Notes under the pieces: generated by a model
Seen by the model: only the letters and a program-made list of their open reading frames with translations
What the model was told of the DNA's origin: nothing
Databases searched by the model: none
Program-made: the position numbers and the translations under genes
Source: Silene noctiflora
Taxonomy: Eukaryota; Streptophyta; Magnoliopsida; Caryophyllales; Caryophyllaceae
Length of the DNA stretch: 28,653 nt
Direction: 5' to 3'
Assembly: GCA_009801015.1 (NCBI GenBank)
Contig: VHZZ01003284.1
Coordinates: 2,084 to 30,736 of the forward strand
Shown here: positions 7,613-19,600 of the stretch, piece by piece
Position numbering within the stretch: the stretch's first letter is position 1
Layout: the number at the start of each line of letters is the position of its first letter

Positions 7613-10600
7613 CTGCAAAGACATGATTAGTTAGTACTGATTTGGATATGTTAGATTCAGGAGAGTGTTATTACTTATTCATGGCAAGTTAGATCTTATT
7701 CAAATATACGCCTATACATATCCGAGACATATCTAATGTATATAATACTATCAAGTTTGTACCACTAGAATAATTCTCGTGACAGACGATTATAATAAGC
7801 GATGGCACAGAACAATCGCTAGTTTGGCGACTGAACAAAGTTTCAGGTGACTGAAGGCAGTCGCCAAATTAGCGATAGCATAAATTCTGTACAATAATAG
7901 AGCTTAGGACTGAAAATTTAGTATCAAACTTGGATTAGTTTGTGATATGTAACTCGGATTTGGTTTCCTTTTATAAAAATGTGACTTGTTGCCCAAGATG
8001 TTCTCCATGTTGTTGGTGCTATGGAAGCCTTGTAACGTAGGTTAATACGTATTTGGCTCGACAAAAATCAAAAATTTCTCGAACAATACCTGGGCATTTG
8101 GCGACTGAAATGTATTATTGGCGACTATTCAGTCGCCACGTGCATTTTCAGAGCAGAAAGTTAGCGATGGACAGGCGATTGTTTGTAGTCGCCAATTCGG
8201 CGACTGATGTGGATTGTGGTCACCAAATTGGCGACGGGTGGTCAAGAATTAGAGATTGATTTCAGTTGCTAATTTGGCGCGACTAAGCTGACTTCCAGTC
8301 GCCAATTTAGCGACTACTAGTAATCGCTAATCTTCCATTTCGGCGACTAAAATGGTATCAGTCGGTCGTGTCTATAAAAGCAACTAGGTATTGCGACAGA
8401 TGTCGGACGACTGATTTCAATCGCCAATTCCACTTTAGCAATTAATTTTGTCGCCTATCTTAGTCGCCCAAGCACGTAATTCTTGTAGTGTACATGGATC
8501 CGAACATTTTGGTCAAAAAGAGCTAGCAGTGTGAGATATCTATCACAAATCTAAATTTGAATCCAATAAGATTTTTTTTATTACACCTACTGTAAAATGA
8601 TATTTACCATACAAAACTCTAACCTAAGACTATTTCAATGTAACTGGTTTGGCGTACACAATATGTTACTTTCTCCACTTATTTAAGATGTTTCACTTTC
8701 CTAAAATGACAAATTCTTTTTTTTGGTTGAAAAGTGAGATGTATTATAGAAAAAAAAATGTAACCATACAAATGGATGTTAGGCCTAGTTGGAATCAGCC
8801 AAACGGCTCCCAATTTACCCAGACCACAACACTCCAACAAACCCAGATAAAAAAAACTCTTTACAATCAGGCTAATACTCACATACTCGGATAACAAAAC
8901 GAGATAAAAATGGGAAAAAAAACCCTAGCTTCATCTTTCCTCAAAAAACACCTTCAAACCCAGATTTATGCAACAATAATTCGATACAGGAAAGGGCGAT
9001 CTTTGGCCTTGATAGGCTGCTGGATGTTGTGGTGCACCCTGCGTTTCATTTCTCCAATGATTTGGAGTGCAAGTTTCTCTGGTCTCAACAAAGCAGATCA
9101 AGTCTACACTGATTTCGTTGGTGCTAGAGATGATAGAGACAAGGATTGACGACAGCACTCATTATACCTTTCTTTAATTTGGAACCCCTGATCCTTAGAA
9201 GCCAGTCGAGAATATCTTGAGACGGAATAGGGACACCCAGCCAATCCCCCACTGTTGCTACCACTTGTCTACTATGGGAGCACGCGAAAAAGAGGTGATC
9301 CCTTGTCTCCACACCGTTCCTGCAGATCCTACAGGTATCTTCAACACTTATCTGCAATTTATAGAGTTTTTCCATTGTGTTCTTGTTATTATGCTGATAA
9401 ACCCAAGCTAAGAAACCATGCTTAGGTTTACTCCACTTGGTCCAGACCAAATCGTGCCAGAGAACTTCCTCCCCCTCCTCCCTTAGAAACTCATAGCCCC
9501 TGGCAATAGTGTATTCTTTGTTTGTCTGAGTAGTCTACACATTTTGGGTATATGCTTCTGTGAAAATATTCTTGACTCGACAAATTCGTCTCCAGTACCA
9601 ACTAGCACTGGTAAGAGGCTCGTATGTCAGCCAATCCACTCCTTTTAGATATGTATGATTAACCCATTTAACCCAGAGGTGGTCAGGTTTAATAGCCAGC
9701 CACCACACCAACTTCCCCACAATAGCTATATTTCACCCAATATCATTCTTGAGACTCAGTCCCCTTTCATTTGTAGGTTTACAAGCTCTCTCCCATGACA
9801 CCAGAGGTGATCTAATGAAATCAGGCCCTCATCCCACAGAAAATTTCTGCAGATGGACTCAATCCTAATAATGACCCCAGTTGGAATAATGAACATTGCA
9901 GCCCAATAGTTGTGAAGATTTTTGAGAACTGTCTTTACCAGGACTAGTCTTCTAGTATAGGATAACTTTCTTGCCCCCAAACCCCTAATTATGTCAAGTA
10001 CTTTATCAATGATAGGTGTACAATCATTTACACTTAGTCTAGTGGTTTTGATAGGGACCCCTAAGTACCTGAAAGGTAATCTACCTTCCACCATCCCAGA
10101 GATTTAGAGGATATCATTTTTTAGCTCCATAAGCACCCCATTGAAGTATGCATTAGACTTTCCTTTGCTCATATTTAGGCCTGATGACTTGGAGAAGGTA
10201 AAGAAGGTTCTAAGCAAGATCATCACAGAGTTAACATCACCTTTGCTGAACAATAATAGATCACCTACAAACATTAAATGAGTCATTTTCATGGGTTTGC
10301 ATAGAGGATGGTATTTGAATTCAGGATTATCAGTAATGAACATCATGAGTCTTGACAAGTACTCCATGCAAATAGTGAAAAGGAAGGGAGATAAGGGGAT
10401 CCCCTTGCCTCAATCCCCTTTGCCCTTTAAAAAAACAAACATGTCCCCATTGAGGTTGAGAGAATAAGTAGCTGTAGTGACACACTGCATAATCCAACCT
10501 ATAAATTGGTTAGGAAAGTTCAGTGCTACTAGAAATTGCTTCAAGAAACCCCACTCAACAGAGTCATAGGCCTTCTGAAGGTCCATTTTAAAGAGAGAGA

Positions 10601-13600
10601 GCTAGCTTGTCTTTCATACAATCTGACAATGTCTTGGCATATCAAAATGTTATATATAATACTCCTCCCTTGAATAAAGCCTCCTTGAGTGGGAGAAATG
10701 ATATCAGGGAGTATGGCTGCCAATCTATTGCATAAGACCTTTGAGATACATTTATATATTATATTACAGCAGGCAATTGGTCTGTATTGTAAAACAGTTT
10801 CAGGTTTCTCAACTTCAGGGATTAAAGTGACAAGAGTAGAGTTGACTAGGGGTGAGCAAAAATATACGATACGGTTTTATAATACGGATACGATATGGTA
10901 TACGGTTTGAGTTATATGGATTTCCGTATATACGATATGAAAAACCGTATATACGATACGGTTTTATAAAAACCGTATCGTATCCGGGTCGGGAAAAAAT
11001 GAAACCGTATATACGGTTTCTGACACGGTTTGAAGTTTTTGTATAAAAAAACTAAAAAATGCAAAGTTCCTCTTTCAACTCCCACTCTTCTAATGTTTTT
11101 TATGATTTTTTCAAGTAACTTATCTCAATAAATAATAATTAGTCCTTCAATAGAGACGGTCATGTTATAGGTAATTATTAGCTCTTGAATAATTACAATG
11201 TTTAGTTAGGCATTTGTTACCAAACCGTATCCGTATACACGGATTCCGTATACACGGTTTTTTCGGGTACCCGAAAACCGTATATACAGTTAAGCCGTAT
11301 CGGATCCGTATAGTGATTTTTATGATTTTTAAAGTCGTATACCCGATACGGTTTGAAAACCGTATCGGGTATACGGTTTTGCTCACCCCTACTGTTGACC
11401 TGCTTGAGAAGTGAGCCTGAATCAAAAAAATCCAACACTGCCTTAGAAACCTCCCCTCTTGTCACCTCCCAAGAGTCTTTAAAAAACTTGTTAGAAAAGC
11501 CATCAGGACCAGGGGCTTTGTCATTAAGAATAGAGAACATAATTCCCTTGATCTCCTCAAGTGTCACAGGAGCTAGCAAATGATGTTTATAAGCTGATGT
11601 GCATATATTACCCCTTTGAACTATGGAAGGCCTTACTTTGGTTGTGGGAGCACTAGAACCAAGAAGAAACTGGTAGTAATTTAAGAAAGCATGTTGGATC
11701 CCAAGGGCATCAGTCTGCCTTTATGATCCTTTATCTGATGTATGAAATTTTTAGTTCTCCTTACTTTGATCACCCCATGAAAATAGGAAGAGTTTGTATC
11801 TCCCTCACATAGCCAGCGAGCCTTTGCTTTCTACTTAAGAAATTTTGTTTTTGCCTGCTGTAAATGAGCAGAAACCTGATGAGCTTCATACTCTTGAGTC
11901 ATAAGATCCGTGTCCCTTGGTTGTAACATGAGCTGTTGTTGAAGCTGAACCAACTTTGTTTCAGCCAACAAGGCTTGGTTTTCAATATCAGCATAACATG
12001 ACCTATTTATCTTTTTAAATTCAGGTTTGAGTCTCTTTAGTTTCTGAATGACTCTAAACATCTTAGTAACCTCAATAGTCTGATTCCAGATGGTGGAGAC
12101 ACAATCATGGAAATGTGGGGATAAACTCCACATATTAAAATATTTAAAGGGCATATTTTTGTGTTAACCTCCATCTGTCTTACCTATAACACAAGGTGAG
12201 TGATCAAACAAACCTTCTGGGAGAAATTGAGCATACAAGTCAGGAAATGTATCAGTCCACCTCTAGTTCCCTAGCACTCTATCCAATCTGCTATACACCC
12301 TAGTAGCATGAGGTTTTTTTTGTTGTTCCAGGTGTAAAAAGCACCTGCTGCTTGGATATTCAACACTTCACAATCATCGATACACTTCTGGAAAGGTTCA
12401 GACTCATCCAGATTATAGTTGCCCCCTAGTCTATTAGTTGCCCCATAGTCTATCAATTGTCCCCTAAAATGACAAATTCACAAAGATGTTCTATTTTCCT
12501 TATTAATCTATCATTTGTCAATCAGTAGACTATACAACCAATTGTATACACCTGGCAGCATAGATTTGGAGCTTTATAATAAAGGATTTTAGCTTATATG
12601 TACATTTTACGAGCTTTATTGAAAAGAATTTGAGCGCCTTTATATAAATCTTAAAATCAAAATATTATAACTAAACTCAACAATAATACATATCACCTCA
12701 ATTAGATTTTAATTTTGAGACCTAAAAAAATTAAAATGTAACTCAAAAAATTTAAAAGCTCAAAAAGATTGCATGTAAGCTCAATTAAATTTGTATTGAA
12801 TGTATCAAACTCATATATATCTGGATATATAGTCTTATTTATGATCATTATTCTTATAATGTGACCTCACATTCTCTCCAACTTTTATCTCTCTCCCCAT
12901 ATTTTCCTCCCTTAAATATATACCTCCCAAAAGTAATGTGAAACATCTTGGGGAATTAAAAGGAGTATGATATTCACCTCCCCTACCCTCAATTTCTCCC
13001 ACATATTAAACATCTATCAACGTTGATCCAGGTGTCGTCGAAGGGTTGGGAGTGGGCATTGGTGTGGTGTGTCATGACAAGCGCGACGAGGTCAATTGGA
13101 GTGTTGCTATCCAGGAGCGGTGGTCAAGGGTCCCTAATAAAGAAGCGAAGGCGGAGGCTGTTCTTGCTGGCGTGAAAGAAGCTTGGAGTGTAGGATGTTT
13201 CCAAATAGTGAATGAAGGTGATTGCATCGCAGTCATCGATGATTTGTCAAAGCGGAAGCATGGGAGAAGTAATATTTACTTAATTTATAACAAAATTTCA
13301 TCGTATTGTAATAATTTCGTGTCGTTTAGATTTACTTATGCTAGTAGGAATCTTAATAGGGTGGCGCACGAACTTGTTCATGTGCGTCCTTGGTCATATT
13401 GTAGACGGTCTTGGCCGAGTTTGCTTCTCCAAAACATTGTGGAGGTTGCGACAGGGGATTTGATTTAATGAAGTAACCCTTGTGGTTTTCAAAAGTAAAA
13501 TAAAAACGAGTATGATATTATTATAGAACCAGCATAATTTAAATAAATTATGCTGACTACTACATTGTGAATAAGCCCATGTCTTACAAGAATATGATGA

Positions 13601-16600
13601 TGGTATGTTTGGGATTTACAATTAGAAGTAAAATTCATAATTGAGACATTTTAAGTCAACTTGTTATCAATTCCAACCTAACTAAAATGTTGGGCCTCTC
13701 AAGTATCTATCATATAATAACCATTTCAATTCCATCACCTATTAGATCTCCTAAAATAAAGTTTTTTTGGTGATACATATTACATCGCAATATTTTTTTT
13801 TATAATCATTTTTTTCCAATTGCAAATATTTTCCCTCACAACATTTTCTTTTCTAATAGAAAAAAATTTGGTGACCTCAATCTCGACTTGTCTCGTTTAA
13901 TTCCAATTTCATGGGTTTCCCAAACACTATTCATAAATGAATTCAACGTGATCTCTTAATAAATTTATGGAACTTGATTTGGAAATGAATTAAAATATCT
14001 TGATTTATATAATTGAATTCATGAAAATTAAGCAATTTCGTGTTTTCAAACACCACACCGAAAAATTTGTAAATTATATTTGAGTAATTACCTTGAAGAT
14101 ACTAAATACTATGGCGAACACTGTTTTTCCAGGATCAGATACAGGATGCGTAACTCCCCCCATAATCCTCTTTCGGTTTACATGCACATAGCCTGGGCAA
14201 AGTGCATTGTAGCATCCTGTCTGACCATCTACCTGAAGTTTAACAAAAAAAAACACCAATTAGCAAATGGATTAAAAGACCCATTATCGTTCAATAGATT
14301 TCAATTTGCACAAAATAAATATCTATTTCCTAATTTGTTAGAGTGACAAAGCGTTAAATCTTACCGTCCATAAACTGTATGTTCGTGGTTCATGATCCCC
14401 ATACAGTGCTGGATTGATCTGAAAAATACCAAAAGAATTCTCATTTAACATTTATAGTTATACTTTATAAGATTGTGTTTATGGAACATGAATTCAAATC
14501 CTCCGAAATTGGTATTTCTATTTTAACAATATATGTGTGTGTGCGCGCGCAATTAAGATGATTTCATGTTGAGACATTACACAAAATTAACTCAAATGAG
14601 ACTAAAAGAGGTGATAAATGATAAATGATGACTCACAGTCCATCCATATTCTATACCGTTGTACGGATGATCGACGCCAGTTCCAATCCATAAAAAAGCT
14701 TCACTAATTTGTTGAGCGTCTACCGTCAAATTATATACACTTAGTCTTGTTTTTGCTCCGAAAAATTGTAGAAACACATTATCCACCGGAGTTGTGATTG
14801 CTGCATACTGTCCGCATACAAAACCGCATGATCATAGTCAATAGCAGAGCTTAGGATTTGTGTTTGTTATTAGAAAACAATGTTATTAGAATTAGCCGTA
14901 AGTTGTGTAAATTCATTTGGGGGTGGCTACCTTATTAATTTAGCTCCTTCCCTCGCCATTAAATTATAGAACCTCACATTTTAAGAAAAATAGTATTGAC
15001 GAGTTAAGGTCCCAATAATAAAATCTAGCGATTCTATGATTTTGAGTGTCGGGTATGGCATGACTAAAATTAGTAGACACGGAGACCATGTTCTAAAATG
15101 AGGATACAGGTGCAAGGACATGTCTTCAAATCAATAATGCACTTCAAAATTTGAAATAATTTAATTTGTAAGTATAACAGAAAAAAATTTGACAAAACAA
15201 CTTAAAAATCATTAAATTTAAATACTAAAATAATTTATATAACTCTCTTCCATTGTGTTAGTTGTGGGAATCTCAGTAGTATAGCGCTCGTATAAGAAGT
15301 ATCGGACTAAGAAGTGTTGAGTACTGAATCTATACTCATATCCATGTCATTTATGGTTGGAAGTGGTACCTAAAAATGTGCAGTTGAATGAAAATAGATT
15401 ATTAGGCATACATTTTCCACTTAAAGGTGACGTTTGTTGTAAAGTGTGATCATACTTACATGCATACCAGCTGGAAGAACTGCATTTGAAGTTCCAGGTC
15501 TAGAGTGTCTTTGGTTTAGAAGAGCCTCTCCCTTGAGTAAATCATCCTTTTGAACTCTCTTGAATGGGACTGTCCCATTAGGACATAAGTCAACTTCATC
15601 TCTCAATCCAACTGTTAATCTTGTCTTCTTTCTAGAAAGTGGCTTTATTGGCTTAGGTAGCGAGCTAGGTCTCATCTATTCACAGGAGTAACACATTTTA
15701 TTAGTCAAAACTCAAAACATAACAATTATGTTTGAGAAAGAATGCAACACCCCATATTACTAAACTTAATTGCATTATTCACACATGTAGTAATATAATA
15801 ATGTATTATGAAATTTACATCATCATTATAGTGGTAGTGGTAGTGGTAGTGGTGGTGGTGGTGGTGGCGGCGGTGGTGGTAGTGGTAGTGGTGGTAGTAG
15901 TGGTGGTAGTGGTAGAGGTAGTAGTGGTGGTGGTAGTAGTAGTGGTAGTGGTGGTACTGGTGGTAGTGGTAGTAGTAATGGTGGTAGTAGTTGTCGTGGT
16001 AGTGATAGTGGTGGTGGTGGTGGTAGTAGTCGTCAAAAATTTACTAAAAATAAAGCCATGTTACAGAGAGAAAGTTTTCTCCTTAAGCAATCTACTTTTC
16101 TGTTACATCAGATCACCGTCTTCAATCCTTTTCTTTCTTGCTTAAAAACATGACTATAACACCTCGTCGGCCGCGAGGACGAGCTACTCAGGCTACTAAA
16201 GGAGCTATTTCCTATGCTATAACAGAAATAGGGTGGAGGAGACCGAGGTTTTAAGAACACATGTTATTATTAACTCTTTAGTTTTCTATGCTATTCATAA
16301 TTCACTGCAAAATTTTCAATCTACTCATAATCGTGTCTCTAGTGCTAATCCTTCTGTTAACCCTAAAAGTATTAATAGAATAATTGGGAATAAATCGACT
16401 ACTATAGTTGTGCCTGAATCTGATACTGTTAATGTTTCCAATATTGTGATTGATCCTGTTTATGTGGCCACTACTTCACATGGAACAAAGTTTCTAAATC
16501 GCAGGAAGGCACGAACTTGTTCTTTTGTGAGGACTTTACTCAGGCAGAGGTGGTGTCATTTTTTAGGATGATATGGAAGATGAGATTAACTACTGGAAAT

Positions 16601-19600
16601 TTACCTTGATGGGGAATATACTAGGAGGGAGACCAAAGGTCCAACAGCTAGAATACAATGTGAAGAAGTATTAGGTTAGTATTTCTTCTCATGTAATCCC
16701 ACATTATAAGAAGGGATGGTTCAGCTTTAGACTTAGATATGAAGAGGACATGATTACAATATTGAAGATGGGTGGGGGGAGGGGGGATGGAACATGAGAG
16801 CTCATAGATTGATTCTAAAACAATGGACACCCATCTTTGCTTAGGAAATGGACAATATTACCATTGTCTCTATATAGGTTCTCTTCCCAAATTTAAAATC
16901 TTAAGAAAGGTGAATTAGATATGCTTCACCAGAGAGACAAGGTTCAAAGCATAAACTCAATACTTCTTTGCAAAATTGCAAAAAAGAAAACAGCAAAGCA
17001 TTATAGGTTAGATATGCAATCATGATGGTGATACTTTGAAAGGGTGTAACTAATGTTAACTTCGCCTTTTTTATTATTATCATGGTTGGCTAGGAAGAAG
17101 CAGGTAGTACAAGACCTGGATAGATGTTTTGTTGCCAAAGGTGCTTGTATAAAATCATCTTCTTTGTGTTCCTATCAGTCCTATAGAAGTCAACCAAGCT
17201 ATATTCTCCCTTGCATACTAAAATCCTTGGTTATGATGGATTTTCTGCCAGGTTTTTTAAGTCTATCTGGTCTATTGTGGGAGATGATATAATTTTTAAC
17301 ACTTTTTTCAATATCGGTAAGCTTGTAAATCAAGTCAATGCCAATGTTCTTACTCTCATCCCCTAGAAGGAAATACTCTCCTCTGTTAAAGATTTCAATC
17401 CAATTTCATGCTACACTGTCTTTTATAAGATCATTAGTAAGATCTTGGTGGCTAGATTAAAACCATTCTTGATTCACGTAGTGAGATATGAAAATGGAGC
17501 TTTTGTGGAAGACATATACATCTTTGAAAACATTATACTTTAACAATCATTGATCAAAGGCTATAACAAAAAGCAAGTTCTCCTAGGAGTTTGATTAAAG
17601 TTGACATTAAAAAAAGCTTTTTACTCTGTGCAGTGGAAATTTGTTGATAATATGCTTCAGGGTCTGAATTTTCATGAGCAATTCATTAAATGGGTCATGG
17701 AATGTATCAGTAGCACTTTGTTTACATTAAGGATTAATGGAGGTCATGGTGGGTTTTTTAAAGGAGCTTGGGGGTTAAGACAAGTTGACCCCCTATCACT
17801 GCTGCGGGAGCATTGGAAGATAGTAAAAATAAAGTCCTTATTAGTTGAAATATCACTCAAATTACAGAAGGTTTCAAAAAGGATTCAAGTTATGTGACGA
17901 TGCTGAAATGGAGTGCGATGATAGAGGAATAAATGAAGGCACGGTCTCCAATGCCGAGTAGGAAACACGGAATCCAGCTGTGTATGATACACAGTTATCC
18001 TAAACTGTGTAGAAGTAGATTAATTAATTTAATATAATTATTAGTTTTCGAACAAAATTAGGAAACTCTATATTTCTTAATCCTAGTAGAATTTGTTAGC
18101 TTCTAAAAATCTGCTTGTAACATTTTATTATTTAATAAGTTTCTTATTTAGTTTAGGAAAGAGTTAGTTAGCTTTTTACACAAGCTAAGGAATTAGAGTT
18201 CGAGTCAGATTGTTGACTTCGAGTAACACTATAAATAGGGCCGATTTATGACCTTATTTTTCAGATTATTTTCAGAATTCAATAAATTTTACTGTTTGTT
18301 AAACTTGTGTTTAATCTTGCGAGATTAGATTAGGACTCTTCCTTGCGAGGCTGAGTTATAGTAAGTCGAGCCATAACCTTGCGAGGTTAGAACAAGATTC
18401 GCTAATCTATCTTGTTCCTTGTTCCAATTCACATGATTATTCATTCATATAAAACAGCAACCTCACGTTGCAACTTCAATTACAATCACTAATTCTGCTG
18501 CAAGTTTACAAATTTCCAACTCGTCATTCAAATCTACTCGTTCTACATCAAATTAATTACCAGAGCAAGGTTTTGATTTATTTTCTGATAAATTTGTCTT
18601 GGGAAATCGTTTGCCATGGGAGAAAAACCTGGAAATAGTGAAGATTCGAGAAAGCCATGGAAGGACGATATGGATGCGATCAGAGCAGAGATTGGCCAGA
18701 TCTCATACATAGTAAAGAACATAGCCACGGTTTTGGCTAAAAATAAGAAGAAGTAAGACAACGCATATTCGGACACACAATCCGAGTCCGAAGAAGAAGA
18801 ACGATCAAGGGAGAAAAAGAAGAATGACGATGACAGAGGCCTGAAACTCGACATACCCGAGTTTAATGAGGATCTAGATGCTGAAAAGTTTCTGGATTGG
18901 ATTCGTCAAGCAGAGAGGATATTCGATTACAAAGACTATGATGATCATAAGCAATTTAAGGTTGCTACCTTAAAATTAACCAAGTATGCATCTTTGTGGT
19001 ACGAGAATATGAAAAGACAATGCAAAAGGGACATAAAACCGAATATTGAAACTTGGGAGAAGTTAAAGAAGCATCTTATGAAGAGGTTTCTTCCAAGAGA
19101 CTCGAGCAAGATAACTACCTAAAGTTAACATCTTTATCGCAAGAAAGCTCGAGTAGTGTTTCTTATTATGTTAAAAAATTCGAGAAGTTGAGCATTGTTT
19201 GTTATTTAGAAAAGAAAGAGGAATTGAGAACAACACGGTTTATTCGTTGTCTCAAACCTAGCCTAGCACAACGGCTAGAAATCTAGAATTATGCTGTATT
19301 TGACGATGTTTGCAGGTTGGCTCTTAAATTCGAAAAGCAAGATAAGGGCATGAAGTCCTATACTCGTGATTATTCGAAGAATTCGAGAACTTACTCGAAA
19401 CCAGTAGCTACCACATCCAACAAAAAGGATGTGAGAAAAGGACGATCCAAAGGACAAGGGTAAAATTACAGCAACCGAATCCAAGGATGCGAGATTGAGA
19501 AGGTGTTTTAAGTGGCAAGAATATGGGCATATTGCCAATGAATGTCCGCAAAAGTGAGCTCTGAAGATTCAAGAATTGGTTGGCTTAGTTCCGAACTTTG

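Larger units (their letters stand above)
8717..12462 (-). mobile_element. 5'-truncated L1-type LINE with 17-bp target duplication
   Basis: The 3746-bp insertion (545 bp of it a nested hAT MITE) is bounded by a perfect 17-bp duplication, with the poly(A) end at 8717-8724. In minus-strand order it contains the end of the endonuclease domain, a linker, reverse transcriptase and the RT zinc-binding domain, then a 3' UTR of about 400 bp. ORF1 and the first part of the endonuclease are missing, which is the normal 5' truncation. It is in the same orientation as the neprosin gene and inside its intron 6. At the 5' junction (12422-12462) a unit of about 18 bp (AGTCTAT(T/C)A(G/A)TTG(C/T)CCCC) is present twice. 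Confidence 0.92.

Noticed and set aside
8649..9149. Plus-strand open frames over the LINE 3' UTR and zinc-binding domain
   Set aside because: These are shadows of the LINE on the minus strand.
10852..11425. Several overlapping open frames rich in Arg, Tyr and Ile
   Set aside because: They are translations of the palindromic interior of the hAT MITE.
15732..16145. Open frame made mainly of valine (plus) and of threonine (minus, 15815-16036)
   Set aside because: Both are translations of the GGT/AGT microsatellite in intron 2.
18543..18854. 103-codon minus-strand open frame rich in Ser and Phe
   Set aside because: It is the complement of the acidic, Lys-rich gag segment.
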